Shown piece by piece: positions 1-10,167 of a stretch of DNA of 64,000 nucleotides. A model generated the notes under the pieces. The model saw only the letters and a list, made by a program, of their open reading frames with translations, ran no database searches and was not told where the DNA came from. Position numbers and translations under genes: made by a program. The DNA is from Mycolicibacterium grossiae (lineage in GTDB: Bacteria; Actinomycetota; Actinomycetes; Mycobacteriales; Mycobacteriaceae): contig NZ_CP043474.1 in the NCBI RefSeq assembly GCF_008329645.1, positions 806,001 to 870,000 on the forward strand, written 5' to 3'. The first letter of the stretch is position 1, and each line of letters opens with the position of its first letter.

Positions 1-10
1 GCTTCAAACG

Positions 11-343
11 TCAGGCTCCCGGCAGGCCCATGCCGCCCAGGCCGCTGGCCAGCGGACCCAGCTTGGACTGGGCGAGCAGCGTCACCTGCTGCGCGGCGTC
101 CTTGACGGCGCCCACGACGAGGTCCTGCAGCGTCTCGACGTCCTCGGGGTCGACGACCTTGGGGTCGATCGCGACGCCGATCACCTCGCCGCTGCCCTTC
201 ATGGTGACCTGCACCAGGCCGCCGCCGGCCTGGCCGTGCACCTCGGCGTCGGCCAGCGCCGCCTGCGCCTCCATCAGCTGCTGCTGCACCTGCTGCGCCT
301 GTGCCAGGAGCGCTGACATGTCGGGCTGTTGACCGGGTTGCAT
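11..343 (-). CDS. ybaB: YbaB/EbfC family nucleoid-associated protein
   Basis: The 110-residue product is of normal size for the small DNA-binding YbaB/EbfC family, whose dimers bind DNA and are usually encoded next to recR. The N-terminal third is a Gln/Ala-rich helix ([19 protein letters not shown]), followed by the conserved beta segment [20 protein letters not shown] and the [10 protein letters not shown] helix. I placed the start at the ATG before [12 protein letters not shown]; the frame stays open 31 codons upstream, but that stretch is Arg/Pro-rich and unlike the family. In mycobacteria recR follows directly, and the window ends just there. The gene is divergent from the amidase gene at 468. 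Confidence 0.93.
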   Translation of the reverse strand: MQPGQQPDMSALLAQAQQVQQQLMEAQAALADAEVHGQAGGGLVQVTMKGSGEVIGVAIDPKVVDPEDVETLQDLVVGAVKDAAQQVTLLAQSKLGPLASGLGGMGLPGA

Positions 344-455
344 CGACGTGTCCCCTCGGGTTGATCGCGGCTCGTTGATCGCGGGTTGGTCTCGATGTGG
401 TTGCGCATCCGGCGCACGACCCCATTTGGGGTTCAAGACTAGTCGCCCCCCGGGC

Positions 456-461
456 TAGCGT
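456..461 (+). promoter_or_regulatory. Candidate -10 element for a leaderless amidase mRNA
   Basis: TAGCGT lies exactly six bases before the GTG at 468. A mycobacterial SigA -10 (TAnnnT) at this distance puts the transcription start on or next to the start codon. No Shine-Dalgarno sequence precedes the GTG. Confidence 0.5.
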
Positions 462-467
462 GACGCC

Positions 468-1232
468 GTGCCAGTTCATGCCAGCCTGCGTGTCGGCGCG
501 GCGGCCGCGGTCGGCCTGCTCGTCGCCGCCTCGTCCGCGGCGGCACCGCACGCCGCGGCGGCCCCCACCAGCATCGCCGGGATGATCGTCTTCCTCGATC
601 CCGGCCACCAGGGCGCCAACCCCGCCTCGATCAGCAATCAAGTGCCCACCGGGCGCGGCGGGACCAAGGACTGCCAGGCCAGCGGGACGTCGGCGAACGA
701 CGGCTACCCGGAGCACTCCTTCACCTGGGAGACCACGCTGCGCATCCGTCAGGAGCTGACGCAGCTGGGCGTGCGCACGGCGATGTCGCGTGGCGACGAC
801 ACCGGACCCGGTCCGTGCGTCGACCAGCGGGCCGCGATGGCCAATGCACTCAAGCCCGACGCGATCGTGTCGATCCACGCCGACGGCGCCGCCGAGGGCG
901 GCCGCGGCTTCCACGTCAACTACTCCGACCCGCCGCTCAACACCGCGCAGGCCGGTCCGGCGGTCCAGTTCGCCCGCACGATGCGCGACCAGCTGCAGGC
1001 CGCCGGCCTGGTCCCGGCCAACTACATCGGCCAGGGCGGCCTGCTGCCCCGGTCGGACATCGCCGGTCTGAACCTCGCCCAGTACCCGTCGATCCTGGTC
1101 GAGCTGGGCAACATGAAGAACCGCGCGGACGCCTCGCTCATCGAGACTCCCGAGGGCCGGCAGAAGTACGCCGACGCCGTGGTCCGCGGCATCGCCGGCT
1201 TCCTGGCCACCCGGCCGCAGCGCAGCGCTTAG
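468..1232 (+). CDS. ami1: Secreted zinc N-acetylmuramoyl-L-alanine amidase (Rv3717/Ami1 type)
   Basis: The enzyme cleaves the lactyl-amide bond between MurNAc and the peptide stem during cell-wall remodelling. Residues 1-32 form an Ala-rich signal peptide; the rest is one Amidase_3 domain with no separate wall-binding domain, as in Rv3717. Likely zinc ligands are H47 (DPGHQG), E82 (YPEH) and H137 (SIHADG), with catalytic E212 in LVELGNMKN. C69 and C117 could form a disulfide. The GTG start is set by the full signal peptide and a -10 hexamer six bases upstream. The stop overlaps the convergent SRPBCC gene by four bases. The neighbours match Rv3716c-Rv3718c. Confidence 0.93.
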   Translation: MPVHASLRVGAAAAVGLLVAASSAAAPHAAAAPTSIAGMIVFLDPGHQGANPASISNQVPTGRGGTKDCQASGTSANDGYPEHSFTWETTLRIRQELTQLGVRTAMSRGDDTGPGPCVDQRAAMANALKPDAIVSIHADGAAEGGRGFHVNYSDPPLNTAQAGPAVQFARTMRDQLQAAGLVPANYIGQGGLLPRSDIAGLNLAQYPSILVELGNMKNRADASLIETPEGRQKYADAVVRGIAGFLATRPQRSA

Positions 1233-1666
1233 CGCTCGAGTTCGGCCTTCAGGTTTTCCAGGACCTGGGCCTGGATCTTGCGCAGCCCGAGCGGCGCGAA
1301 CGTCTTCTCGAAGAAGCCGCCGATGCCGCCGGCGCCCTGCCACGACGTCTTGACCGTGACGGTCGATCCGGTGCCGGCCGGGGCGACGGTGTAGTTGGTC
1401 ACCAGAGTGGAGTTGGCGTCCTTCTCGATGACGGCGTGGCCGGCGACGTCCACGGTCGCCTTGACCTCGCGCACGCGCGACTTGGTGGCCTGCAGCTTCC
1501 ACGTGGCCACGGTGCCGGCGCCCTGACCGCCCTCGAGCACCCGGTAGTCGCGGTAGTGCTCGGAGAGGATCTTCGGCCGGACGGTCTGGTAGTCGGCGAC
1601 CGCGGCGAACACCGCGTCGGGCGCCGCGTTGATCAAGACGGTGCTGGTTGCGCTGACCTGTCCCAT
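1229..1666 (-). CDS. SRPBCC (START-like) family protein, Rv3718c type
   Basis: The 145-residue product is a single polyketide cyclase/START-like helix-grip domain, a fold that binds hydrophobic ligands in a cavity. Visible family features are the N-terminal strand VSATSTVLINAAPDAVFAAVADY and the C-terminal helix GGFFEKTFAPLGLRKIQAQVLENLK. No catalytic residues can be assigned, so the ligand is unknown. The ATG before GQVSATS is used because the 22 upstream codons encode an Arg/His-rich stretch unlike the family. The gene is convergent with the amidase gene and divergent from the FAD oxidoreductase, as around Rv3718c in M. tuberculosis. Confidence 0.88.
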   Translation of the reverse strand: MGQVSATSTVLINAAPDAVFAAVADYQTVRPKILSEHYRDYRVLEGGQGAGTVATWKLQATKSRVREVKATVDVAGHAVIEKDANSTLVTNYTVAPAGTGSTVTVKTSWQGAGGIGGFFEKTFAPLGLRKIQAQVLENLKAELER

Positions 1667-1743
1667 CGTTGAAGACTCCTCGTCGATTCGGTGTCGGTGC
1701 CGTGTCCACCCCCGGTGCGGTCGCACCGGCATTCACCGGGGAC

Positions 1744-1749
1744 TAGCGT
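1744..1749 (+). promoter_or_regulatory. Candidate -10 element for a leaderless FAD-oxidoreductase mRNA
   Basis: TAGCGT is followed by exactly six bases and then the GTG start at 1756. No ribosome-binding sequence is visible, which fits a leaderless transcript covering this gene and the coupled methyltransferase gene. Confidence 0.5.
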
Positions 1750-1755
1750 ATATGC

Positions 1756-3144
1756 GTGACTGTTGCATCCATCCGCGCGCAGTCGGCGCACGAGGCAGGC
1801 GTGCAGCGGCTGCTGGCGAGCTACCGTGCGATACCTCCCACCGCGACGGTCCGGTTGTCCAAGCCCACGTCGAACCTGTTCCGCGCGCGTGCCGAGACGA
1901 CCACCAAGGGCCTCGACGTCTCCGGCCTGACGAGCGTCGTCGCCGTCGATCCCGACGCCCGCACCGCCGACGTGGCCGGCATGTGCACCTACGAGGACCT
2001 GGTGGCGGCGACGCTGCCGTACGGCTTGTCGCCGTTGGTGGTGCCGCAGCTCAAGACCATCACCCTGGGCGGCGCGGTGACCGGCCTGGGCATCGAGTCG
2101 GCGTCATTCCGCAACGGGTTGCCACACGAGTCGGTGCTGGAGATGGACGTGCTCACCGGCGCCGGCGACATCGTCACCGCGTCGCGTGACCAGCACGCGG
2201 ACCTCTTCCGCGCCTTCCCCAATTCCTATGGCACGCTCGGCTACTCGGTGCGGCTGAAGATCGAGCTGGAGCCGGTGAAGCCGTTCGTGGCGCTGCGGCA
2301 TCTGCGCTTCAACTCGGTGTCCGCACTCGTCGCGGCGATGGACCGCATCGTGACGAGCGGCGAGCACGACGGCACGCCCGTCGACTACCTGGACGGCGTG
2401 GTGTTCAGCGCCGACGAGGGCTATCTGAGCCTCGGACTGCGCACCGGCACACCGGGTCCGGTGAGCGACTACACCGGGCAGCGGGTGTACTACCGCTCGC
2501 TGCAGCACGACGGTCCCGACGGCGCCGTGACGACCGACCGCCTGACGATTCACGACTACCTGTGGCGCTGGGACACCGACTGGTTCTGGTGCTCCCGGGC
2601 GTTCGGCACGCAGAACCCGACCATCCGGCGGTTCTGGCCGCGGCGCTACCGGCGCAGCAGCGTGTACTGGAAGCTCGTCGCCTACGACCGCAAGTTCGAC
2701 GTCGCCGACCGCATCGAGAAGCGCAACGGGCGCCCGCCGCGCGAGCGCGTGGTGCAGGACGTCGAACTGCCGATCGAGCGCACCGCCGAGTTCGTCGAAT
2801 GGTTCCTGGACACCGTGCCGATCGAGCCGATCTGGTTGTGTCCGTTGCGGTTGCGTGGCGACGAGGGTTGGCCGTTGTATCCGATCCGGCCGCGGCACAC
2901 CTACGTCAACGTCGGCTTCTGGTCGTCGGTGCCGGTCGGCGCCGAGGAGGGCGCGACCAACAAGTTGATCGAGAAGCGCGTCAGCGAACTGGACGGGCAC
3001 AAGTCCCTGTACTCCGACGCCTACTACGCGCCGGACGAGTTCAGCGATCTCTACGGCGGCGCGGCCTACGAGACCGTCAAGAAGACCTACGACCCCGATT
3101 CTCGTCTCCTCGACCTTTATTCGAAGGCGGTACAGCGCAAGTGA
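1756..3144 (+). CDS. FAD-binding oxidoreductase (Rv3719 type)
   Basis: The 462-residue product belongs to the vanillyl-alcohol-oxidase/PCMH flavoprotein fold. The N-terminal FAD-binding domain (about residues 30-200) shows SGLTSVVAVDPDARTADVAGMCTYEDLVAATLPYGLSP-type strands, split here as seen across residues 55-95, and GGAVTGLGIESASFRNGLPHESVLEMDVLTGAG-type glycine turns after them. The C-terminal half is less conserved and ends YGGAAYETVKKTYDPDSRLLDLYSK-like. The next gene starts inside its stop codon, so the two are translationally coupled, as for Rv3719-Rv3720. A role in lipid oxidation or desaturation linked to the methyltransferase is inference; the substrate is unknown. Confidence 0.88.
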   Translation: MTVASIRAQSAHEAGVQRLLASYRAIPPTATVRLSKPTSNLFRARAETTTKGLDVSGLTSVVAVDPDARTADVAGMCTYEDLVAATLPYGLSPLVVPQLKTITLGGAVTGLGIESASFRNGLPHESVLEMDVLTGAGDIVTASRDQHADLFRAFPNSYGTLGYSVRLKIELEPVKPFVALRHLRFNSVSALVAAMDRIVTSGEHDGTPVDYLDGVVFSADEGYLSLGLRTGTPGPVSDYTGQRVYYRSLQHDGPDGAVTTDRLTIHDYLWRWDTDWFWCSRAFGTQNPTIRRFWPRRYRRSSVYWKLVAYDRKFDVADRIEKRNGRPPRERVVQDVELPIERTAEFVEWFLDTVPIEPIWLCPLRLRGDEGWPLYPIRPRHTYVNVGFWSSVPVGAEEGATNKLIEKRVSELDGHKSLYSDAYYAPDEFSDLYGGAAYETVKKTYDPDSRLLDLYSKAVQRK

Positions 3145-4454
3145 CGACGTTCAAGGATCAGACCGGACCGCGGACGGGACGGCTCACGCTCGCCGAGATC
3201 CTCGAGATCGTGGTGGCCGGCGACGAACTGCCGCTGAAGTTCACCGCCTACGACGGCAGCACGGCGGGTCCCGACGACGCGGCGGTGGGGCTCGACCTGC
3301 TGACCCCGCGCGGCACCACTTACCTGGCGACGGCGCCGGGCGACCTCGGACTGGCGCGCGCGTACGTCGCGGGCGACCTCGAGCCGCGCGGCGTGCATCC
3401 CGGCGACCCGTACGATCTGCTGCGCGCCTTGGCCGACAAGCTCAACTTCAAGCTCCCGTCGGCGCGCATGCTGGCCACCATCATCCGCTCCATCGGCGTC
3501 GAGCACCTGGTGCCGATCGCACCGCCGCCGCAGGAGGCGCTGCCGCGGTGGCGTCGCGTCGTGGAGGGGTTGCGGCACAGCAAGACCCGCGACGCCGAGG
3601 CGATCCATCACCACTACGACGTGTCGAATGCGTTCTACGAGTGGGTGCTCGGCCCGTCGATGACGTACACCTGCGCGTGCTATCCGGACGCCGACGCCAC
3701 CCTGGAGGAGGCGCAGGAGAACAAGTACCGGCTGGTGTTCGACAAGCTGCGGCTGCAGCCCGGTGACCGTCTGCTCGACGTGGGCTGCGGCTGGGGCGGC
3801 ATGGTGCGCTACGCCGCCCGGCACGGGGTGCGCGCGATCGGCGTGACGCTGTCCAAGCAGCAGGCCGAGTGGGCGCAGAAGGCCATCGTCGAGGAGGGCC
3901 TCGCCGATCTGGCCGAGGTGCGGCACAGCGATTACCGCGACGTCCGCGAGTCGGGGTTCGACGCGGTGTCCTCGATTGGGCTGACCGAGCACATCGGCGT
4001 GCAGAACTACCCCGCGTACTTCCGCTTCCTGCAGTCGAAGATGCGCGTCGGCGCACTGATGCTCAACCACTGCATCACCCGGCCGGACAACCGCGCCGGC
4101 GCGGCGGCCGGCGGGTTCATCGACCGCTACGTGTTCCCCGACGGTGAACTCACCGGCTCGGGCCGCATCATCACCGAGGCACAGAACGTCGGCCTCGAGG
4201 TGCTGCACGAGGAGAACCTGCGCCTGCACTACGCCATGACGCTGCGCGACTGGTGCCGCAATCTGGTGGAGCACTGGGACGAGGCGGTCGCGGAGGTCGG
4301 CCTGGCCACCGCCAAGGTGTGGGGGCTCTACATGGCCGGCTCGCGGCTGGGCTTCGAGACCAATGTCGTGCAGCTGCACCAGGTTCTGGCCGTCAAGCTG
4401 GACGACAAGGGCAACGACGGCGGCCTGCCGCTGCGCCCGTGGTGGTCGGCCTAG
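3141..4454 (+). CDS. Cyclopropane-fatty-acid synthase family SAM methyltransferase (Rv3720 type)
   Basis: The 437-residue product has an N-terminal extension (about 1-140) and then the CFA/CmaA-type methyltransferase core. Core features are YDVSNAFYEWVLGPSMTYTCA, the SAM-binding LLDVGCGWGGMVRYAA (about residue 215) and SSIGLTEHIG with FIDRYVFPDGEL. Family members transfer a methyl or methylene group to unsaturated acyl chains of phospholipids. The GTG start overlaps the upstream TGA as GTGA, which fixes both the start and the coupling. The flavoprotein partner may prepare or further modify the same lipid, but this is inferred from gene order. The gene is convergent with dnaX and overlaps its end by four bases. 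Confidence 0.88.
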   Translation: MTTFKDQTGPRTGRLTLAEILEIVVAGDELPLKFTAYDGSTAGPDDAAVGLDLLTPRGTTYLATAPGDLGLARAYVAGDLEPRGVHPGDPYDLLRALADKLNFKLPSARMLATIIRSIGVEHLVPIAPPPQEALPRWRRVVEGLRHSKTRDAEAIHHHYDVSNAFYEWVLGPSMTYTCACYPDADATLEEAQENKYRLVFDKLRLQPGDRLLDVGCGWGGMVRYAARHGVRAIGVTLSKQQAEWAQKAIVEEGLADLAEVRHSDYRDVRESGFDAVSSIGLTEHIGVQNYPAYFRFLQSKMRVGALMLNHCITRPDNRAGAAAGGFIDRYVFPDGELTGSGRIITEAQNVGLEVLHEENLRLHYAMTLRDWCRNLVEHWDEAVAEVGLATAKVWGLYMAGSRLGFETNVVQLHQVLAVKLDDKGNDGGLPLRPWWSA

Positions 4455-6427
4455 CGCTCGAGCGGTCGGGCGCCGAGTTCGTTCTGCAGGAGTTCGAGCG
4501 CCACTTCCTCCGGGTCGCGCCGGGGTGCCGGGTCCTCCCGCTGCGCCTCGGCGAGCATGCTCTCCTCGTCGTCCACGTCCGGCGGGGGCGGCGCGGCCAT
4601 GGGTGCCGCGGCCGGCTGGGCACGCTGCTCGGGAGCGGCGGCGACGGGCGTGCCCGCCTCGCAACGGATGTTCCAGTTCACCCCGAGCGCGTCCTTGAGC
4701 GCGTCGCGGATGATCTCCACGTTGCGCGGCTCGTTGATCCGCTTGGCCAGCGGTGCCGAGACGTGGCTGAGCACCAAGGTGTCGCGCTCCACGGCGACGA
4801 CGATCGCCCCGTCGAGCATGACGTCGGTGGGGCGGCGGCGTTCACGCACCTTCTCGCGCACGGTGCTCCACAGGCTGCGCACCGTGGCGGCGTCGGGTTG
4901 CGCGGTGGCCGTGTGTGTTTCGGCAGCGGGCTGCGGGGCGGGTCGCGGCGCCGGAGGCTCGGGGCGGGCGGGCGGCGCGGGCGGCATGGCGCGCGGCGGC
5001 GCGGGTTCGGGCGGCGCGGATGTGGGTTCGGGCCGCGCGGGCGCAGGGTTGGCCACCGCGGGTGACGGCGGTGCGGCGGGCTCGGGCGGCGGTGCGGCCG
5101 GGGTCGGCGGCGCGGGAGCCGGGACGGGGGTCGGGGCCGACGGGGCGGGTGCCGGGGCGGGTGCGGCAGCGGCGTCGGGTTCCGGAGCGGACTGGCTGCG
5201 GCGGGTGAACTGCTTGGTGGGCGGACCGGCGTGGATGGCCGCCGCTTGGGCGGCCTCGTCGGCCGGGATCGACACGTCGAGCCGCTTCTCGATGCGCTCG
5301 ATGCGTTGCAGCAGTGCGGCTTCGGTGTCGCTGGCCGACGGGAGCAGCAGCCGGGCGCAGACCACCTCGAGCAGCAGCCGCGGTGCGGTGGCGCCGCGCA
5401 TCTCGCCGAGCCCGGCGTGCACCACTTCGGCGTAGCGGGTCAGCGTCGCGGTGCCGAGGCGGTCGGCCTGGCCGCGCATCCGCTCGAGCACGTCGGCGGG
5501 CGCGTCGACGACGCCGCGGGCGGCCGCGTCGGGCACGGCCTGCAGCACGATGAGGTCGCGGAACCGCTCGAGCAGGTCGGTGGCGAAGCGCCGTGGATCG
5601 TGCCCGGCGTCGATCACGGATTCCACCGCACCGAACAGTGCGGCGGCGTCGCCGGCGACCAGCGCGTCGACCGAGTCGTCGATGAGCGCCATGTCGGTGG
5701 CACCGAGCAGCGACAGCGCGCTGGCGTAGTCGACGCGGTTGCCGTCGGCGCCGGCCAACAGCTGGTCCAGCACCGACAGGGTGTCGCGCGGTGAGCCGCC
5801 GCCGGCGCGGATCACCAGCGGGAACACCGCGTCGTCGACGACGACGTCCTCCTGGGCGCAGATCCGCTCCACCAGGCCGCGCATGGTCTTCGGCGCCAGC
5901 AGCCGGAAGGGGTAGTGGTGCGTGCGGGACCGGATGGTGGTCAGCACCTTCTCCGGCTCGGTGGTCGCGAAGACGAAGATGAGGTGTTCCGGCGGCTCCT
6001 CGACGATCTTGAGCAGCGCGTTGAACGCCTGCGGCGTCACCATGTGCGCCTCGTCGATGATGAAGATGCGGTAGCGCGATTCGGCCGGGGCGTAGAACGC
6101 CCGGTCGCGTAGTTCGCGTGCGTCGTCGACGCCGTTGTGGCTCGCGGCGTCCAGCTCGGTGACGTCGAGGTTGCCCGGACCGTTGGGCGCCAGCGCCACG
6201 CAGGACCCGCAGACGCCGCACGGCGTCGGGGTGGGACCGGCCTCGCAGTTCAGCGAGCGGGCCATGATGCGCGCCGACGACGTCTTGCCGCAGCCGCGCG
6301 GGCCGGAGAACAGGTAGGCGTGGTTGATCCGGCCGGCGGTCAGGGCGTTCGACAGCGGCTCGGTGACGTGTTCCTGCCCCACCACCTCGGCGAACGAGGC
6401 GGGGCGGTACTTGCGGTAGAGAGCCAC
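4451..6427 (-). CDS. dnaX: DNA polymerase III subunits gamma/tau
   Basis: This is the clamp-loader ATPase that loads the beta clamp and organises the replisome. The N-terminal AAA+ domain shows Walker A GPRGCGKTS (residues 42-50), a four-cysteine zinc module (C61, C70, C73, C76), Walker B DEAH (125-128), sensor 1 in FATTEPEK, and GGGSPRDTLSVLDQL further on. Domain III follows to about residue 375. A Pro/Ala-rich linker (about 400-500) joins a C-terminal domain that carries VWSTVREKVRERRRPT-like tau sequence. At 658 residues it is full length. I see no slippery heptamer that would make a short gamma form. Confidence 0.97.
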   Translation of the reverse strand: MALYRKYRPASFAEVVGQEHVTEPLSNALTAGRINHAYLFSGPRGCGKTSSARIMARSLNCEAGPTPTPCGVCGSCVALAPNGPGNLDVTELDAASHNGVDDARELRDRAFYAPAESRYRIFIIDEAHMVTPQAFNALLKIVEEPPEHLIFVFATTEPEKVLTTIRSRTHHYPFRLLAPKTMRGLVERICAQEDVVVDDAVFPLVIRAGGGSPRDTLSVLDQLLAGADGNRVDYASALSLLGATDMALIDDSVDALVAGDAAALFGAVESVIDAGHDPRRFATDLLERFRDLIVLQAVPDAAARGVVDAPADVLERMRGQADRLGTATLTRYAEVVHAGLGEMRGATAPRLLLEVVCARLLLPSASDTEAALLQRIERIEKRLDVSIPADEAAQAAAIHAGPPTKQFTRRSQSAPEPDAAAAPAPAPAPSAPTPVPAPAPPTPAAPPPEPAAPPSPAVANPAPARPEPTSAPPEPAPPRAMPPAPPARPEPPAPRPAPQPAAETHTATAQPDAATVRSLWSTVREKVRERRRPTDVMLDGAIVVAVERDTLVLSHVSAPLAKRINEPRNVEIIRDALKDALGVNWNIRCEAGTPVAAAPEQRAQPAAAPMAAPPPPDVDDEESMLAEAQREDPAPRRDPEEVALELLQNELGARPLER

Positions 6428-6465
6428 GGAAGAAGGCTACCGAGGAGGGCGGACGCGGGCCGAAA

Positions 6466-8049
<1,584 letters not shown>

Positions 8050-8128
8050 CACTCGGGTTCGGGGTGTGGCTCGGCGCAGACGTGCCGGCCACCCCCGGCC
8101 CCCGCGGCCAAACGACTCGAGGAGGAGC

Positions 8129-8968
8129 ATGCGGCGCTGGATTGCGATCCTGTGGCACGCATCGTTCCTGGTCCTCGCCGGCGGCCTGTACTTCTTCTTC
8201 GTCCTGCCCCGCTGGTACGAGCTTCTCGGGCAGTGGTCCCCCACCCCCGGCACCGCGATGCGCGTCGTGTGCGGCGTGCTCATCGCGGCTGCCGCGCTGC
8301 CGGTGCTGTTCACCTGGCTGCGGTCGCGCAAGCCGGAGTACGGCACGCCGGCCCTCGCGCTGCGGTTGCGCGTGCTCTCGATCGTGCTGCAGGTGCTCGC
8401 CGGCGTGCTCGTCATCGGCGCCGCGGTCAGTGAGATCTGGCTGTCGCTCGACGACGCCGGTCGGTGGCTGTTCGCCGTCTACGGCGCGGCCGCCGCGCTG
8501 ACGCTACTCGGGGCGCTGTCGTTCTACCTCGCCTACGCGGCCGAACTGCCGCCCCCGCCGCCGCGACCGCTGAAGCCGAAGAAGCGGACCCGGCGCCGGG
8601 GCCGCACGGCGACCGAGGTCGACGGGGTCACCGAGGTCGACGGGGTCACCGAGGTCGACGGGGTCACCGAGGCCGCCGGGGTCACCGAGGCGACCGAGCC
8701 TGTCGAACCGGCCGGTGACGACGCCGCCGAGGCGGTCGAGGGTGACGAACCACCCGCCGAGGCGGTCACCGACGAGACGCCCTCCGACAGCTCGGACGAG
8801 ACGCCCTCCGACAGCTCCGACGAGACGCCCGCCGGTAACGCCGACGCGGCGGCCGACGATGAACCCACCGACGAGTCCGCCGGACGGCTGCGCAACCGCC
8901 GCCCAGCAGGCAAGTCGTCGTCGCGACTGTTTCGCCGCAACCGCGGTGGGGTAGCTCTCGACGACTGA
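8129..8968 (+). CDS. Membrane protein with a long acidic repetitive tail (Rv3723-like position)
   Basis: The 279-residue product has four predicted transmembrane helices in its first 150 residues (starting WIAILWHASFLVLAGGLYFFF), then a proline patch, a basic patch KPKKRTRRRGR, and a cytoplasmic tail rich in Glu, Asp, Thr and Ser. The tail holds repeats TEVDGV and DETPSDSS and ends in a basic segment. The ATG follows a strong GGAGGAG site. Its place just after tRNA-Ser matches Rv3723 of M. tuberculosis. I recognise no catalytic motif and the function is unknown. Confidence 0.8.
   Translation: MRRWIAILWHASFLVLAGGLYFFFVLPRWYELLGQWSPTPGTAMRVVCGVLIAAAALPVLFTWLRSRKPEYGTPALALRLRVLSIVLQVLAGVLVIGAAVSEIWLSLDDAGRWLFAVYGAAAALTLLGALSFYLAYAAELPPPPPRPLKPKKRTRRRGRTATEVDGVTEVDGVTEVDGVTEAAGVTEATEPVEPAGDDAAEAVEGDEPPAEAVTDETPSDSSDETPSDSSDETPAGNADAAADDEPTDESAGRLRNRRPAGKSSSRLFRRNRGGVALDD
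8615..8686 (+). repeat. 18-bp in-frame tandem repeat, four copies
   Basis: The unit GAGGTCGACGGGGTCACC is present three times without change and a fourth time with two substitutions. It encodes Glu-Val-Asp-Gly-Val-Thr. It lies inside the acidic tail and keeps the frame, so copy number could vary without loss of the protein. Confidence 0.9.
8771..8830 (+). repeat. 24-bp in-frame tandem repeat, two and a half copies
   Basis: The unit encodes DETPSDSS. Copies one and two differ by one base and the third is cut after four codons. It is part of the same acidic tail. Confidence 0.85.
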
Positions 8969-8996
8969 CCGGCGTCGACGATCCGTCGACAGCCGG
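8969..8996 (+). terminator. Hairpin after the membrane protein gene
   Basis: CCGGC-GTCGACG pairs with CGTCGAC-GCCGG around a three-base loop, with one bulged A. It begins at the base after the TGA. No T run follows, which is common for mycobacterial terminators, so its activity is uncertain. Confidence 0.45.
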
Positions 8997-9035
8997 ACGT
9001 CTCGCAGTCACCATTGGGGGACGGTTCTCGGCAAG

Positions 9036-10064
9036 GTGAGGCGGCGCATGCGCAGGGTGTTCTCCGACTGGCGGATCGTCGTCGGTCTACTGGTCGCGTT
9101 GGTGACGGCGCTCGTCGCGCCCGCCCCGGCCGGCGCCGCGCCGTCGGACCTCTCCACGGCCATCGCGACGGTGGAACCCGCAGTGGCCCGCATCGACACC
9201 ACCATCGACTACCAGCACGCGATCGGCAGTGGTACCGGCGTCGTCATCGACCCGGGCGGCGCCGTGCTGACGAACTACCACGTGGTGGCCGGCGCGGACA
9301 CGATCAGCGCGATGGTCGCAGGACAGAGCTACACCGCCGACCTGGTCGGCTTCAGCCGTTCCCGCGACATCGCGGTGCTGCAATTGCGTGGCGCGGCCGG
9401 CCTGCCCACCGCCCCGATCGGCGACTCGTCGACGCTGAGCGAGGGCGACGCCGTCGTGGCCCTCGGCAACGCCCGGGGTTCGGGCAACCCGCTGACCAAC
9501 GAGGCCGGGACGGTGACCGGCTTCGGCCGCACCATCAACGCCAAGGACGAATTGACCGGCAGCTCCGAGCAGATGACCGGTCTCATCGAGTTCGCCGCGC
9601 CGGTGCGCCCCGGTGATTCCGGCGGCCCGCTCGTCACCGACGGCGGCCGCGTCGTCGGCGTCACGACGGCCGCGACGGTCACCTTCCGCATGGGTCCCGG
9701 CGGGGCGGGCTTCGCGATCCCGATCAACGATGCGATGGGCGTGGCCGGGCAGATCCGCTCGGGCGTGCGCTCGGACACCGTCCACATCGGCCCGCCGACC
9801 CTGCTCGGCGTCGGCGTCAGCAGCGGTGACCAGGACCCGTCGGTGCCCGGTGTGATCCTCCGCGAGGTGCTGAGCGGCGGGCCCGCGCAGCAGGCGGGAC
9901 TGCTCAACGGCGACGTGCTGGTGAGCATCGACGGCGTCACGCTGGATTCGGCGACCGCACTCACCAACGTGCTGGACCGGCACTACCCCGGCGACGTCGT
10001 CGACCTGGTGTGGGTCGACCGGGCCGGGCGCACGATGAACGGCAAGGCGACGCTCGCCTCCTGA
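9036..10064 (+). CDS. Secreted trypsin-like serine protease with PDZ domain (PepA/HtrA type)
   Basis: The 342-residue product has a signal peptide (residues 1-35, ending APAGAA), a chymotrypsin-fold protease domain and a C-terminal PDZ domain (about 250-340). The triad is H82 (NYHVV), D111 (SRDIAVL) and S195 (RPGDSGGP). The PDZ domain shows GGPAQQAGLLNGDVLVSIDG. Size and layout match mycobacterial PepA (Rv0125) more closely than membrane-bound HtrA. It should act in the cell envelope on misfolded or specific proteins. The GTG at 9036 is used; an in-frame ATG four codons later is an equal alternative, since no clear ribosome site separates them. Confidence 0.9.
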   Translation: MRRRMRRVFSDWRIVVGLLVALVTALVAPAPAGAAPSDLSTAIATVEPAVARIDTTIDYQHAIGSGTGVVIDPGGAVLTNYHVVAGADTISAMVAGQSYTADLVGFSRSRDIAVLQLRGAAGLPTAPIGDSSTLSEGDAVVALGNARGSGNPLTNEAGTVTGFGRTINAKDELTGSSEQMTGLIEFAAPVRPGDSGGPLVTDGGRVVGVTTAATVTFRMGPGGAGFAIPINDAMGVAGQIRSGVRSDTVHIGPPTLLGVGVSSGDQDPSVPGVILREVLSGGPAQQAGLLNGDVLVSIDGVTLDSATALTNVLDRHYPGDVVDLVWVDRAGRTMNGKATLAS

Positions 10065-10155
10065 CGTCGTTTCCCGGCGCACTACTGGGATCGCGGCCCA
10101 CCCCACTGCGCCTCGACATCGACGGATTCCACGCGTCCGCGCGTCGCCGCGTCCC

Positions 10156-10161
10156 TATGCT
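10156..10161 (+). promoter_or_regulatory. Candidate -10 element for a leaderless dehydrogenase mRNA
   Basis: TATGCT is followed by six bases and the GTG start at 10168. It is the best match in the window to a TATAAT-like mycobacterial -10 placed for leaderless initiation. Confidence 0.5.
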
Positions 10162-10167
10162 GAGCGA

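Noticed and set aside
3117..4664. A 515-codon frame antisense to the methyltransferase gene
   Set aside because: The composition is that of a complement shadow, and the methyltransferase is complete and coupled to its neighbour.
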